NCBI RefSeq assembly: GCF_028993555.1
Contig: NZ_CP118610.1
Location: 620,001-684,000 of the forward strand
Source of the DNA: Ensifer adhaerens
GTDB taxonomy: Bacteria > Pseudomonadota > Alphaproteobacteria > Rhizobiales > Rhizobiaceae
Length of the DNA stretch: 64,000 nucleotides
Direction: 5' to 3'
Part shown: piece after piece, positions 1-13,071 of the stretch
How positions within the stretch are numbered: the first letter of the stretch is position 1
How the letters are laid out: each line of letters begins with the position of its first letter
Made by a program: the position numbers and the translations under genes
Notes under the pieces: generated by a model
The model's database searches: none
Seen by the model: the letters and a program-made list of their open reading frames with translations, nothing else
What the model was told of the DNA's origin: nothing

Positions 1-898
1 CGCAGTCTTCCCAGTTGGCGGCAAAAGGTTGTGAGGCGAGCGAGGTGTCGCCGTCCTGCCGCGATGTCCAGTCGGTGCCGGGCACTTCGGTCATGCCACC
101 AAGAAGACCGGTTTCGATCCGCTTGCGCAGATAGACGGCATTGTCGGCATCGATTGCGACGAACGCAGCACCGCGACGGAGCGGCTTTTCCTTCTTCTGT
201 GCCTTGCGTGGAAAGGTCTCGGGATCGGCAACCGAGAGTGCGCGACAGTGCGCACGGAAGGGACAGAGCGAGCAGGCAGGACGCTTCGGGGTGCAGATCG
301 TCGCGCCGAGATCCATCATCGCCTGGGCGAAATCGCCAGGACGATGATCAGGCGTGAGGGTGGCGACCCGCGCCCGCATATCGGGTTTGGCTGCCGGCAG
401 GGGCTTTTCGATCGCATAGAGGCGTGAGATCACCCGCTCGACATTGCCGTCGAGCACGGCGCTCTTGCGGTTGAACGCGATCGCCGCGATCGCGGCCGCG
501 GTGTAGTCGCCGATGCCCGGAAGCGATTTCAGTCCGTCCTCCGTGTCGGGAAAACGGCCACCGTGACTGTTTGCGACAGCTTCGGCACATTTCTTCAGGT
601 TGCGGGCGCGGGCATAATAGCCGAGCCCGGCCCAGGCCTTCATCACATCCTCATTGTCCGCGCGCGCCAGGTCATCGACAGTCGGCCACAGCGACAGGAA
701 CTTCTCGAAATAGGCCTTCACCGCCTGAACGGTCGTCTGCTGCAGCATGACCTCTGACAGCCAGACGTGATAGGGATCGGCAACGATACCTTGGCTCGCC
801 ATAGGTGGAGAGACCCGCCAGGGCAGGTCGCGGTGGTGCCTGTCGTACCATTCCAAAAGCAGGGGTGCGGCGTCGGCCGCCGGGATTGTATCGTGCAT
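1..898 (-). CDS. mutY: A/G-specific adenine DNA glycosylase MutY (3' end outside window)
   Basis: Base-excision repair enzyme that removes adenine mispaired with 8-oxoguanine. About 299 N-terminal residues lie in the window; the C-terminus is cut by the left edge. Visible in order: the VMLQQT segment of the glycosylase core, the helix-hairpin-helix LPGIGDYTAAAI, the LDGNVERV segment with the catalytic Asp, and the iron-sulfur loop with cysteine spacing C-x6-C-x2-C-x5-C. The start of the NUDIX-like 8-oxoG recognition domain follows. The chosen ATG gives MHDTIPAADA. It is divergent from the DciA-like gene, with 93 bp between the starts. Confidence 0.95.
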   Translation of the reverse strand, partial: MHDTIPAADAAPLLLEWYDRHHRDLPWRVSPPMASQGIVADPYHVWLSEVMLQQTTVQAVKAYFEKFLSLWPTVDDLARADNEDVMKAWAGLGYYARARNLKKCAEAVANSHGGRFPDTEDGLKSLPGIGDYTAAAIAAIAFNRKSAVLDGNVERVISRLYAIEKPLPAAKPDMRARVATLTPDHRPGDFAQAMMDLGATICTPKRPACSLCPFRAHCRALSVADPETFPRKAQKKEKPLRRGAAFVAIDADNAVYLRKRIETGLLGGMTEVPGTDWTSRQDGDTSLASQPFAANWEDC

Positions 899-991
899 GA
901 TTTGCCGGGAGTTCTCTTTCCGGCCTATACTTGGCGAAGCGGAGCCGCGGCATCAAGGCTCAATCGACGTTGCATACAGAAAGTCGCTTTC

Positions 992-1498
992 GTGAGTGAG
1001 CAGAAGCCCCGCAAGGGTGTCGTCCAGATCAGCGAAGTCGCCAATGGCCTGATCGATCCGGTGCTTGCCAAGCGGGCAGGCATCAACACCATGCTGCTCG
1101 GCTCCTGGGACGAGATCGCCGGCGAAGAGTTTGCCGATTGCACCCGGCCGGAGAAGATCGCCTGGCCGCGCCGTGCTTCCGAGATCATGGGCGAGGGCGG
1201 GCATCAGCCGGGCGTTCTGACGGTCGCCTGCGAGGGCGCGCGCGCCCTGTTCCTGACCCACGCCCAGGGTGAACTGATCCAGCGCATCAACGGCTTCTTC
1301 GGCTTTTATGCCGTCGGTCAGTTGCGCATCGTCCAGAAGCCGGTGTCGCCACAGTTCAAGCACCGCGGCAAGCCCAAGCCGCTTTCGGGAGAACCGGCGC
1401 GCCGGCTGGAGACGATGGTCGAAGGCATCGAGAGCGAGGAGTTGAAGGCAGCCCTGCGGCGACTGGGCACCGCCGTTCTCAATCCGCGGCGCCGCTAA
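992..1498 (+). CDS. DUF721 / DciA-like protein
   Basis: A 168-residue basic protein of the DUF721 family. Members related to DciA load the replicative helicase DnaB in bacteria lacking DnaC; that role is inferred here from family only. The GTG at 992 (protein VSEQKPRKG) is chosen because the conserved region begins right after it; the frame is open further upstream but runs antisense into mutY. Recognisable segments are LLGSWDEIAGEEFADCTRPEKI and, near the middle, GVLTVACEGARALFLTHAQ. The mutY - DUF721 - DsbA - smc neighbourhood is, to my knowledge, common in rhizobia. A 237-bp gap without a gene separates it from the next gene. Confidence 0.85.
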   Translation: MSEQKPRKGVVQISEVANGLIDPVLAKRAGINTMLLGSWDEIAGEEFADCTRPEKIAWPRRASEIMGEGGHQPGVLTVACEGARALFLTHAQGELIQRINGFFGFYAVGQLRIVQKPVSPQFKHRGKPKPLSGEPARRLETMVEGIESEELKAALRRLGTAVLNPRRR

Positions 1499-1735
1499 GG
1501 CACGGCGCGCAGTCGCCAAAGCGCGTCGCGCAAACGTGCGCAGCGGTCTTGCGCTAACGACATGCGGCAAATCAAAAGCTTGAAGTGCAGAGATCAGAAA
1601 GATCGCGATGCGCTTCAGCCGGGCCATCGGGCGGTCACAATTCTTTGAATTCTGTTGACGTCGCGCCACTTGCCGCCCTGCGCGCGGCAAGATATCGAAT
1701 CCGCACTGCAATTCCCTCCGAACACGGGTTAAATC

Positions 1736-2563
1736 ATGTCCGCTTCCGCAATGAACCTTACCAAACGCCTGCTCAGCGGTGCCGCCATCGCTACCGTTGC
1801 CCTGGTGCTTGCCGCCTGCAGCGACGAGAAGAAGGAAACGGCATCGACCGCGCCGACCGCGGCGAGCGAGACGGCGGCAAAGCCCGCTACGGACGCCATC
1901 ACCACGGCATCGACGGCCGCGACCCCTGCAAGCACCGAGGCAAAGTCGGCCGCGGGCACCGAAGTCGCTCAGTCGACTGCCGCCCCCGTGAAGGTCGAGC
2001 TTCCTTCTTCGGAAGGTTCGGTCGATCAGGCAAAACTGCTCGAGCCGGGCGCCCTGCCTGAAATGGCGCTGGGCGAAGCCAATGCGCCGGTGACGATCGT
2101 CGAATACATGTCGATGACCTGCCCGCACTGCGCGGCTTTCCACAACAACACGTTCGAAGCGATCAAGACGAAGTATATTGACAGCGGCAAGGTTCGCTTC
2201 ATCGTGCGCGAATTCCCGTTCGATCCGCGCGCCGCTGCCGCCTTCATGCTGGCGCGCTGCGCCCCGGAAGGCCAGTACTTCCCGATGGTCTCGATGCTGT
2301 TCAAGCAGCAGCAGCAGTGGGCTGCAGCCCAGAATGGCCGCGATGCGCTGCTGCAAATGTCCAAACTCGCCGGTTTTACACAGGAGAGCTTCGAGGCCTG
2401 CTTGACGAACCAAAAACTTCTGGATGATGTGAACTCTGTTATGCAGCGGGGCGCAAAGGATTTCGGCGTACAGTCGACGCCGACCTTCTTCGTCAATGGT
2501 GAGCACTATTCGGGGGACATGTCGGTTGACGTTATGTCGGCCCTCATCGACAGCAAGCTCTGA
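1736..2563 (+). CDS. DsbA-family thiol:disulfide interchange lipoprotein
   Basis: Envelope thiol oxidoreductase, 275 residues. The N-terminus has a signal helix ending in the lipobox LAAC (Cys28), so it is probably lipid-anchored. An Ala/Thr-rich linker follows to about residue 85, then a thioredoxin-fold DsbA domain with the active site C-P-H-C at residues 129-132 and the cis-Pro region [10 protein letters not shown] near the C-terminus. A second in-frame ATG (1751, MNLTKR) would give an equally good signal peptide, so the start is uncertain by five codons. Substrates cannot be inferred from the sequence. Confidence 0.9.
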   Translation: MSASAMNLTKRLLSGAAIATVALVLAACSDEKKETASTAPTAASETAAKPATDAITTASTAATPASTEAKSAAGTEVAQSTAAPVKVELPSSEGSVDQAKLLEPGALPEMALGEANAPVTIVEYMSMTCPHCAAFHNNTFEAIKTKYIDSGKVRFIVREFPFDPRAAAAFMLARCAPEGQYFPMVSMLFKQQQQWAAAQNGRDALLQMSKLAGFTQESFEACLTNQKLLDDVNSVMQRGAKDFGVQSTPTFFVNGEHYSGDMSVDVMSALIDSKL

Positions 2564-2665
2564 TCCTTCGCTTTTCCGGAAAGCGGGCGACGGCAGCAGC
2601 CGTGCGCCCGCTTTTTTCGTTTGGGCTGACGGCACAGGGGGGTATCTTGCCCCAGCGTTGCCCGC

Positions 2666-5600
2666 ATGAAGTTCAACAAGCTTCGCCTGCTCGGCTTCAA
2701 ATCCTTCGTCGAACCGACCGAGTTCATCATCGAGCGGGGCCTGACCGGTGTCGTCGGGCCGAACGGCTGCGGCAAGTCCAACCTCGTCGAAGCGCTGCGC
2801 TGGGTGATGGGGGAGAACTCCTACAAGAACATGCGCGCCTCCGGCATGGACGACGTGATCTTTTCCGGATCCGGCAACCGTCCGGCCCGCAACACGGCGG
2901 AAGTCGGACTTTATCTCGACAACAGCGATCGCACGGCGCCGGCCGCCTTCAACGATAGCGACGAGATCCAGGTGACGCGCCGCATCGAGCGCGAGCAGGG
3001 TTCCGTCTATCGCATCAACGGCAAGGAGGCGCGCGCCAAGGACGTGCAGCTTCTCTTCGCCGACGCTTCGACCGGTGCGCGCTCGCCGTCGATGGTCGGG
3101 CAGGGGCGGATCGGCGAGCTGATCGCCGCCAAACCGCAGGCGCGTCGTCAGCTTCTCGAAGAGGCGGCCGGCATCTCCGGCCTGCACTCGCGCCGCCATG
3201 AGGCGGAGCTGCGCCTCCGCGCCGCGGAAACCAACCTTGAACGCCTCGACGACGTGACGTCGCAGCTCGAAAGCCAGATCGAGAGCCTGAAGCGCCAGTC
3301 GCGCCAGGCAAACCGTTTCAAGATGCTCTCGGCCGATATCCGCAAGCACGAGGCGATCCTGTTCCATATCCGCTGGGTGCACGCCAAGGAGGCGGAAGCC
3401 GAAGCGACGAGCCAGCTCAACCAGATCACGGCGCTGGTTGCGGAAAAGGCCCAGGCGCAGATGCAGGCGGCGAAGGATCAGGCGATTGCCAGCCTGAAGC
3501 TGCCGGAACTGCGCGAGAACGAAGCGCGGTTCGCCGCTGCTTTGCAACGGCTGCAGATCGCCCGCTCGCAGCTCGAAGAGGATGCCGGCCGTATCCTCCG
3601 CCGGCGCGATGAACTGCAGCGCCGGCTGGCGCAGCTTGCCGAAGATATCGCCCGCGAAGAGAGGCTCGTCGTCGACAATGCCGGCATACTGGCGCGGCTC
3701 GACGAGGAGGAGGCCGAACTCAGCGACATGCTTGCCGAGGCCGACGATCGCGCAACGGAGGCGCGCGAGCGTCTGGAGGAGGCGAACGAGAAGCTTGCCG
3801 GCAACGAAGTGCTGCTGGCGCGCTTGACCGCTGAGCGGGCCGAGGCGCAGGCCGGTCGCAACCAGCTGGAGCGGACGCTTCGCGACCTCTCGGAACGCCA
3901 GGCCCGCCTTGCCCGGCAGCTGTCCGATCAGTCGCGCGATCTCGACGAGCTCGACCGGCAGATGGCAGCGCTTCCCGACCCGCATGAAAAGCAGGGGCAG
4001 GTCGAAGTTGCCGAAGCTGCCTTGGAAGAGGCGGAAATCAGTGTGCTTGCGATCGAGGAGGCTCTGGCCGAGGCGCGGCGCGCGGAGGTCGAGGCGCGTC
4101 CGCCGGTTGATCGCGCACGCGCTACCCTTAACGGCATCGAAACGGAGGCACGCACGATCCGGCGCATGCTGGAAGCGGTAGCCGGCGGCGCCTATCCCGC
4201 TGTCGTCGAGGATATGAAGGTCGACCGCGGCTTTGAGACAGCACTCGGTGCAGCCCTTGGCGACGATCTCGATTCGCCGCTCGAAAGGGATGCGCCGGCG
4301 CATTGGCGGGCGCCGGGAGATCATGCCGGCGACGCCGGTCTGCCGGAGGGCGTTACGTCGTTGATTGCACACGTGAAGGCGCCGGATGCGCTGACGCGCG
4401 CGCTGAAGCAGATCGGCATCGTCGCCAACGAAGCGGACGCGGAACGGCTGCTACCGCTGTTGAAGCCAGGCCAGAGCCTTGTCACCAAGCAAGGTTCCGT
4501 CTGGCGTTGGGACGGGCACGTGACCGGCTCCGAGGCGCCAAGTGCTGCCGCCTTGCGACTGGCGCAGAAGAACCGGCTGGCAGAACTCGATACGGAAGCC
4601 GAAGGCGCCGCGGAGGCGTTGCGCCATGCCGAGGCCGGACTCGCGGCCGCCGGCATGCGGATCCGCGCCGAAGACGAAAGACTGCGGTTCGCCCGCGATG
4701 CGCAGCGCATGATCACGCGGCAACTCGCCGAGGCAAGGGATGCGCTCGCTGCTGCCGAGCGCGCCTCGGGCGATCTCGCCCGCCGACGCGCGGTACTGGC
4801 GGAAACGCGCAGCCAGATCGAAGCCCAGGTCGTGGAAGTGGCCGAGCAGATCGAAACGGCGAACGACGCGCTGGCAGATGCGCCCGATCTCTCTGAACTT
4901 GAATTGAAACTGCGCACACAGACGGCCGATGTTGCCGCCGATCGTGCCGCCGTTGCCGAAGCCCGTGCCGCCCATGACGGACTGGCGCGGGAGAACGAGG
5001 CCCGCCAGCGGCGCATTGCCGCGATTGGCGCGGAAAGGCAGACCTGGAAAGCACGTGCGGCGAGCGCTGAGGAGCATATTGCGACGCTCCGCGACCGCGA
5101 GGCCGAGGCTCGCGACGAAGTGGAAGATTTGATCGACGCCCCGGACGAATTCGATGAGAAGCGCCGTGCGTTGATGAACGAATTGCAGAAGGCCGAAGCG
5201 GCGCGGCGCGAGGCGGCCGACCTCCTCGCCGAGGCCGAAAATCACCAGCGCGAGGCGGACCGGCTGGCGGCAACGGCGCTGTCCGAGCTTGCAGAATCAC
5301 GCGAAAAGCGCGGCCGCGCCGAGGAGCGCCTGGTCTCGGCCCGCGAGCGCCGCGTCGAGATCGAGGCACGCATCCAGGAGGCACTGTCCTGCGCGCCGCA
5401 TGAGGTGATGCGCCTGACCGGACTTGCCGTCGACGAGGCGCTGCCGGACATGCGCAACATCGAGCGCGAACTGGAACGGCTGAAGATCGAGCGCGAACGG
5501 CTCGGCGCCGTCAACCTGCGCGCAGAAGAGGAGCAGAAGGAGCTTTCCGAAAAGCTTGCTCTTCTCCTCCGGGAGCGCGACGACGTCATCGAGGCGATCC

Positions 5601-6127
5601 GCAAGCTGCGCAGTGCCATCCAGAATCTCAACCGCGAGGGCCGCGAACGCCTGATCGCTGCCTTTGATGTGGTCAACGTGCAGTTCCAGCGGCTGTTCAC
5701 CCATCTTTTCGGCGGGGGCACCGCTGAGTTGCAACTGATCGAGAGCGACGATCCGCTGGAAGCGGGCCTCGAAATTCTCGCCCGCCCGCCGGGCAAGAAG
5801 CCGCAGACGATGACGCTGCTTTCAGGCGGCGAGCAGGCACTGACGGCGATGGCGCTGATCTTTGCCGTGTTCCTCACCAATCCGGCGCCGATCTGCGTGC
5901 TCGACGAAGTGGATGCGCCGCTCGATGACCACAATGTCGAGCGCTACTGCAACCTGATGGACGAGATGGCGGCCTCGACCGAGACCCGCTTCATCATCAT
6001 CACCCACAACCCGATCACCATGGCCCGGATGAACCGCCTCTTCGGCGTGACCATGGCGGAGCAGGGGGTATCCCAGCTTGTTTCCGTCGACCTGCAGACG
6101 GCGGAGCGCCTGCGCGAAGTCGTGTAA
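2666..6127 (+). CDS. smc: chromosome partition protein Smc
   Basis: Condensin-type ATPase for chromosome compaction and segregation, 1153 residues, the usual length. Walker A is GPNGCGKS (31-38), followed by a long coiled coil rich in Glu, Ala and Arg. The hinge lies around residues 500-620 and a second coiled coil follows. The C-terminal head carries the ABC signature LSGGEQ and Walker B ending [13 protein letters not shown]. It is the last gene of the rightward run that starts at the DUF721 gene; the 102 bp before it include GC-rich inverted sequence just after the DsbA-like stop. Its partners ScpA and ScpB are not in this window. Confidence 0.97.
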   Translation: MKFNKLRLLGFKSFVEPTEFIIERGLTGVVGPNGCGKSNLVEALRWVMGENSYKNMRASGMDDVIFSGSGNRPARNTAEVGLYLDNSDRTAPAAFNDSDEIQVTRRIEREQGSVYRINGKEARAKDVQLLFADASTGARSPSMVGQGRIGELIAAKPQARRQLLEEAAGISGLHSRRHEAELRLRAAETNLERLDDVTSQLESQIESLKRQSRQANRFKMLSADIRKHEAILFHIRWVHAKEAEAEATSQLNQITALVAEKAQAQMQAAKDQAIASLKLPELRENEARFAAALQRLQIARSQLEEDAGRILRRRDELQRRLAQLAEDIAREERLVVDNAGILARLDEEEAELSDMLAEADDRATEARERLEEANEKLAGNEVLLARLTAERAEAQAGRNQLERTLRDLSERQARLARQLSDQSRDLDELDRQMAALPDPHEKQGQVEVAEAALEEAEISVLAIEEALAEARRAEVEARPPVDRARATLNGIETEARTIRRMLEAVAGGAYPAVVEDMKVDRGFETALGAALGDDLDSPLERDAPAHWRAPGDHAGDAGLPEGVTSLIAHVKAPDALTRALKQIGIVANEADAERLLPLLKPGQSLVTKQGSVWRWDGHVTGSEAPSAAALRLAQKNRLAELDTEAEGAAEALRHAEAGLAAAGMRIRAEDERLRFARDAQRMITRQLAEARDALAAAERASGDLARRRAVLAETRSQIEAQVVEVAEQIETANDALADAPDLSELELKLRTQTADVAADRAAVAEARAAHDGLARENEARQRRIAAIGAERQTWKARAASAEEHIATLRDREAEARDEVEDLIDAPDEFDEKRRALMNELQKAEAARREAADLLAEAENHQREADRLAATALSELAESREKRGRAEERLVSARERRVEIEARIQEALSCAPHEVMRLTGLAVDEALPDMRNIERELERLKIERERLGAVNLRAEEEQKELSEKLALLLRERDDVIEAIRKLRSAIQNLNREGRERLIAAFDVVNVQFQRLFTHLFGGGTAELQLIESDDPLEAGLEILARPPGKKPQTMTLLSGGEQALTAMALIFAVFLTNPAPICVLDEVDAPLDDHNVERYCNLMDEMAASTETRFIIITHNPITMARMNRLFGVTMAEQGVSQLVSVDLQTAERLREVV

Positions 6128-6282
6128 GTCCACATCAATTCGGCTATGAAACCCGGAGCGGTGCGCGACGCATCGCATGGTTCTGAGGTGTCGAGGCAGG
6201 GGAGCGCTGGAACCTTGTCGGCGCGGTAGGCCCCGCAAAGGGGCGCGATCCCCAGCCTTTGCCGGCGGGCTGCGAGCATCTG

Positions 6283-8103
6283 TCACTCGAATTCGAGAAC
6301 AAAACTGCTGGTGCTGTCCAGCGGCGCCATATCGTCCCATGTTGTGACACGCAACGATCCTACGTCGGCCTTGCCCTCTCGATGGGCAAAGTACATTCCG
6401 ACGTCGTCGCCCTTCTTGTCTTCGTTCGGCATATTGGCGAACCAATTCGAATAGACCATGGGCTCGCCGTCGTCCCAGCTCCAGCCGCCGCGCGGCTCCT
6501 TGCCCTGAGGCGACTGAACGAGACCGATCCAGGGACCCATCTTGTAGGTGACGGCGCTTCGCGGATCGTACCCGACGTTGAAGAAGCTCGCGTCCGAATT
6601 GAAGAGCGAGGCGACGAACTCGTTTTCCGCTTCCGACGTGATCGCAGCGAGATGCGCGCCGCAGAGCTTCGTCCAGAATTGCGCCGTGGAGGCAGGAATG
6701 TAAACGGGCGACTGGACGGCAACATAGAGATGGCCCTGAAACACGCCATAGACCATGTGGTAGTGCGGCAGGCAACTGACAGCTTTCAATATACGCTCGT
6801 CGGTCTCCAATCCTTTCAGATCGTCGATATTGTATTCGCGTGGTTTGGCGGCGCTGTAGATGCCGTCGGCGCTCTGCGAAAAGGCGATGCCGAGCGCCTT
6901 GGCCGTGAGCTCGCCAATGAAGCCGCTGATCGGCTGCCGATTCTGGCTCTGGTATCGCCGGATCGCAGCACGTGTCTGTTCGCCGAAGACGCCATCGGCC
7001 GCGCCGATCTCAAGTCCCTTTGCCGCAAGTGCCAGCTGGACATTCTTGCGTGCGTCCTTGTTGGGCAGCAATCGGTCTTCGATGGCCTGTCCCGTCGTGC
7101 TCTGGCTGCGAGAAACCGGCTCCATCTGCGCAAGCATCTGGCGTCCGAGTTGAGCATATTCGCCCGTGCGATGTTTTTCGACGAAGAAGCGCCAGATGCG
7201 TGCCGTGCCAACCCTCAGCGCCTTCTTGAAGTCGGCTTCGGCCGCGAGTGCTTCCGGGTCTATGGCCGGTGTGGCAACGGCGGGCTGGGCGGCCTGGGCA
7301 TGCGGTGCTGCCGTCTCCGGTCCGAAGTAGAACTCCAGCGAAAGCGAAGACAGGATCTGCGGCTGCTGTTTGCCCTGTGTTTCCTTGCGCACGTCGCGCA
7401 CGACCCGTTTGAAGGCGGTGCCGACTTCGAGGCCAGCGCCGGAGAGATTGGCGATCAGCGCTCGGGTGAACGGCGAATGTCCGTCGGTTCCGTCGGCTGC
7501 CACTTGTCCAGGGGCGGCAGCAAAGGCGACAAGAGTTCCGCCACCCTGGGTCTCGATCGGCGCCAGTCCTCTGGTCGCGCCGCCGCGGGTGGCACCCTCG
7601 ACTTCGCGCGTAAGCCGCTCGGCGAGCGGATTGTTGCGGCAGGCATCGAGGAAGACCATCGATATCCTTGCACGTTTTTCCAGCGCGTTGATGATTTCGG
7701 ACAGGGCTATGGTTTCGGCGGGAACATCGAACTCGCTTTCAAGCTTTGCGTCCGTCCCGATGAGAAAATTCTCGCCGCGCAACTGCATGCCATGTCCGGC
7801 GTAATAGAAAAGCGCGACATCCTCGGGGCCGATCTTGCGCGAGAAGTTTGAGAGCGCGCTGGCAAGACCTCGGCGATCGGCGTTGAGCACAAGATCGGTT
7901 TCAAATCCCTGCCCCTTGAGGAAGGTGCCGAAGGCTTCGGCGTCGCGCGAGGCATTAGGCAGCGTTCCTGCCACCACGTAGTTCGTCATGCCGACGACAA
8001 GCGCCAGCCGTTTGCCGCTTCCTTCAGCAAGAGCACTTCCCGTCGCAAGCGGCATGATCAGAGCGGAAAGGACCAAAAGCAGCAGCTTCACACGCCAATT
8101 CAT
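6283..8103 (-). CDS. secreted caspase-like protease with peptidoglycan-binding and C-type-lectin-like domains (copy A)
   Basis: A 606-residue protein. Domains in order: signal peptide (1-27, cleavage after SALA); caspase/peptidase C14 domain (about 31-262) with catalytic His104 in YYAGHGMQ and Cys155 in FLDACRNNP; linker; peptidoglycan-binding-like helices (about 347-404, with DGVFGEQTRAAI and GELTAKALG); C-type-lectin-like domain (about 445-606) with AHLAAIT, PWIGL, W-x-W-DDGEPM and NWF-x3-PNEDKK. It lies 59 bp downstream of copy B and is probably co-transcribed with it. Its caspase half is almost identical at DNA level to copy B. Secretion implies an envelope role. The substrate, and whether it is active, are unknown. 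Confidence 0.88.
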   Translation of the reverse strand: MNWRVKLLLLVLSALIMPLATGSALAEGSGKRLALVVGMTNYVVAGTLPNASRDAEAFGTFLKGQGFETDLVLNADRRGLASALSNFSRKIGPEDVALFYYAGHGMQLRGENFLIGTDAKLESEFDVPAETIALSEIINALEKRARISMVFLDACRNNPLAERLTREVEGATRGGATRGLAPIETQGGGTLVAFAAAPGQVAADGTDGHSPFTRALIANLSGAGLEVGTAFKRVVRDVRKETQGKQQPQILSSLSLEFYFGPETAAPHAQAAQPAVATPAIDPEALAAEADFKKALRVGTARIWRFFVEKHRTGEYAQLGRQMLAQMEPVSRSQSTTGQAIEDRLLPNKDARKNVQLALAAKGLEIGAADGVFGEQTRAAIRRYQSQNRQPISGFIGELTAKALGIAFSQSADGIYSAAKPREYNIDDLKGLETDERILKAVSCLPHYHMVYGVFQGHLYVAVQSPVYIPASTAQFWTKLCGAHLAAITSEAENEFVASLFNSDASFFNVGYDPRSAVTYKMGPWIGLVQSPQGKEPRGGWSWDDGEPMVYSNWFANMPNEDKKGDDVGMYFAHREGKADVGSLRVTTWDDMAPLDSTSSFVLEFE

Positions 8104-8162
8104 GATCTTGCCTCCTGCTTGTGATTATCCAGCCGTACCCGCGTGCCTCGTCGCCCAAGCGA

Positions 8163-9992
8163 TCACTCGAATTCGAGAATGAGACCACCCGTGCCGTCTC
8201 TCGACCCCATATCGTCCCAGGTATCGACATAGAGGGACTTGGTATCGGCTCTGCCGTTTCGAGCGGCGAAGTACATGCCGATATCGTCGCCCTTCTTGTT
8301 TTCGTTCGGCATGCCCTGGAACCATTTCGTGTAGGTCATGGGCGCGCCGCTGTCCCAGCGCCAGCCGCCTTTAGGTTCCTTGCCCTGCGGATCCTGTATC
8401 AGGCCGATCCAGGGGCCCATCTTGTAGCTGACGTTGCCCGAGGGATCGTAACCGGTCTCAAAGAAGCTCGGGTCGGCGTTGAAAAGCGATGCGACGAACG
8501 CGTTCTCTTCTTGCGTGGAAATCGCCGCAAGGTGCGCGCCACAACCGCCGGCGATCCCGCGTGCGTAAACCGCCAGGATCGTTCCGGTCCGCACGGCGAC
8601 GTAAAGGTGCCCATTGAACATGCCATACACCGTCTCGAAGTGACGCAGGCAGGTCAGCGCCCGTAGAACGGTTTGATCGGTCTCGAGGCCTTCGAGATTG
8701 GCGACATCATAGCGTCGGGCCTTGGGCGAGCTGTATATGCCCTCCGCACGGTTGTTGACCTTCACGCCGAGAGCTTCGGCTGTGCGCTCGGTAATGAAAC
8801 CGTTCGCGGGTTGGTTATTGTTGCTTTGGAAAAGTTTGATCGCGTCTCGCGTCTGTCCACCGAAAACGCCATCGGCAGTGCCTGCAGCAAATCCCTTGGC
8901 GGCGAGGGCGAGTTGGACGTCGCGTCTTCGACCCTTGTCCGGCAACAGCTGCGCCTCGACGGATTGCGGCAGATGGAACTCGTTGCGCACGGCGGCGGGT
9001 TCGATCTGTGCCAGCGCCTGGCGCCCAAGGTCAGCATATTCACCGGTACGATGCTTTTCGACGAAGAAGTGCCAGATGCGCGCCGTTCCGATCTTAAGCG
9101 CCTTCTTGAAGTCCTTTTCCGCCTCAAGCGCTTCCGGGTCGGTGGCTAGAACGGCGAGTGCAGGCTGAACCGTCTGCGCAGCCGGAGTCTGCGGTGTTAC
9201 CGTCTCGGGCCCGAAATAGAACTCCAGCGACAGGGAAGACAGGATCTGCGGCTGCTGTTTGCCCTGTGTTTCCTTGCGCACGTCGCGCACGACCCGCTTG
9301 AAGGCGGTGCCGACTTCGAGGCCAGCGCCGGAGAGGTTGGCGATCAGCGCTCGGGTGAACGGCGAATGTCCGTCGGTTCCGTCGGCTGCCACTTGTCCAG
9401 GGGCGGCAGCAAAGGCGACAAGCGTTCCGCCACCCTGGGTCTCGATCGGCGCCAGTCCTCTGGTCGCGCCGCCGCGGGTGGCACCCTCGACTTCGCGCGT
9501 AAGCCGCTCGGCGAGCGGATTGTTGCGGCAGGCATCGAGGAAGACCATCGATATCCTTGCACGTTTTTCCAGCGCGTTGATGATTTCGGACAGGGCTATG
9601 GTTTCGGCGGGAACATCGAACTCGCTTTCAAGCTTTGCGTCCGTCCCGATGAGAAAATTCTCGCCGCGCAACTGCATGCCATGTCCGGCGTAATAGAAAA
9701 GCGCGACATCCTCGGGGCCGATCTTGCGCGAGAAGTTTGAGAGCGCGCTGGCAAGACCTCGGCGATCGGCGTTGAGCACAAGATCGGTTTCAAATCCCTG
9801 CCCCTTGAGGAAGGTGCCGAAGGCTTCGGCGTCGCGCGAGGCGTTGGGTAGCGTTCCTGCCACCACGTAGTTCGTTATGCCGACGACGAGCGCAAGCCGC
9901 TTGCCGCTATCCTCGGCGAGGCCATGCCCGACGACGAGCATGGCCATCGGGATCGAGAGGATCCAGGATCTGAGTTTCGCACGCCATTGCAT
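8163..9992 (-). CDS. secreted caspase-like protease with peptidoglycan-binding and C-type-lectin-like domains (copy B)
   Basis: A 609-residue paralogue of the adjacent copy A with the same architecture: signal peptide (ends HGLA), caspase domain with His104 and Cys155, peptidoglycan-binding-like region (DGVFGGQTRDAI, ITERTAEALG) and C-terminal lectin-like domain (PWIGL, W-x-WDSGAPM, PNENKK). Between about residues 31 and 262 it differs from copy A at essentially one position, while linker, peptidoglycan-binding and lectin parts differ at many positions. It is the promoter-proximal gene of the pair; an A/T-rich patch lies upstream at about 10063-10088. Roles in cell death, defence or envelope remodelling are possible, but none can be fixed from sequence. 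Confidence 0.88.
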   Translation of the reverse strand: MQWRAKLRSWILSIPMAMLVVGHGLAEDSGKRLALVVGITNYVVAGTLPNASRDAEAFGTFLKGQGFETDLVLNADRRGLASALSNFSRKIGPEDVALFYYAGHGMQLRGENFLIGTDAKLESEFDVPAETIALSEIINALEKRARISMVFLDACRNNPLAERLTREVEGATRGGATRGLAPIETQGGGTLVAFAAAPGQVAADGTDGHSPFTRALIANLSGAGLEVGTAFKRVVRDVRKETQGKQQPQILSSLSLEFYFGPETVTPQTPAAQTVQPALAVLATDPEALEAEKDFKKALKIGTARIWHFFVEKHRTGEYADLGRQALAQIEPAAVRNEFHLPQSVEAQLLPDKGRRRDVQLALAAKGFAAGTADGVFGGQTRDAIKLFQSNNNQPANGFITERTAEALGVKVNNRAEGIYSSPKARRYDVANLEGLETDQTVLRALTCLRHFETVYGMFNGHLYVAVRTGTILAVYARGIAGGCGAHLAAISTQEENAFVASLFNADPSFFETGYDPSGNVSYKMGPWIGLIQDPQGKEPKGGWRWDSGAPMTYTKWFQGMPNENKKGDDIGMYFAARNGRADTKSLYVDTWDDMGSRDGTGGLILEFE

Positions 9993-10309
9993 GACCTACC
10001 CTCCGAGCCCACGGGACTGAAACGGATCGCCATGACGGGATATTCCAGGACGCGCCCCATCGCATACATTATATTAGATTTTTATAATGGAGCCGGCAAT
10101 GTCGACACTCAAGCCATTGGCGGGCGTTTTCGGTGCCGATAGAAGAGGCGAAGCCCATGACGTGTGGGTTCCGGCCCCCTGACCCGCCAATATGTTGCAT
10201 TGTTACAGAAAATGATGCGGTGCAGCATAAATCTTCGCCAGATGCATTTTCAGCCTGAAACATATACTGTAAATCGTCGTAAAACACTGTTTCTGGGTGG
10301 AGAGCAGGC
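9993..10309. other. divergent intergenic region between the caspase-lectin gene and ppdK
   Basis: No gene seen. An A/T-rich patch around 10063-10088 stands out in the GC-rich surroundings and suits a leftward promoter for the caspase-lectin pair. A second A/T-rich stretch (about 10255-10290) lies just before ppdK. No clear inverted repeat was found. Confidence 0.4.
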
Positions 10310-12976
<2,667 letters not shown>

Positions 12977-12982
12977 GCTTGG

Positions 12983-13027
12983 CCGGCGCCGGTCGCGTGT
13001 TGCAACGGTGCAACGCGCGGGCGCCGG
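12983..13027 (+). terminator. long hairpin after ppdK
   Basis: Arms CCGGCGCC and GGCGCCGG enclose a second stem GTTGCA-ACGG-TGCAAC, giving a near-continuous 45-nt stem-loop starting 6 nt after the ppdK stop. No T-run follows, so it may be an mRNA-stabilising or pausing structure rather than a standard intrinsic terminator. Confidence 0.55.
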
Positions 13028-13071
13028 TTGACCTGCGTCCTGCATTTCTGGTTGCAGCCGGAATACAGCTG

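Noticed and set aside
953..4372. Very long leftward open frame (1139 codons) antisense to the DUF721, DsbA-like and smc genes
   Set aside because: It is a by-product of high GC and biased codons in the real genes on the other strand. No domain is visible, and smc and DsbA on the plus strand are unambiguous.
6283..9992. Lectin-like domains as targets of a diversity-generating retroelement
   Set aside because: No reverse transcriptase gene or template repeat is present, and differences between the two copies include silent changes not focused on adenines.
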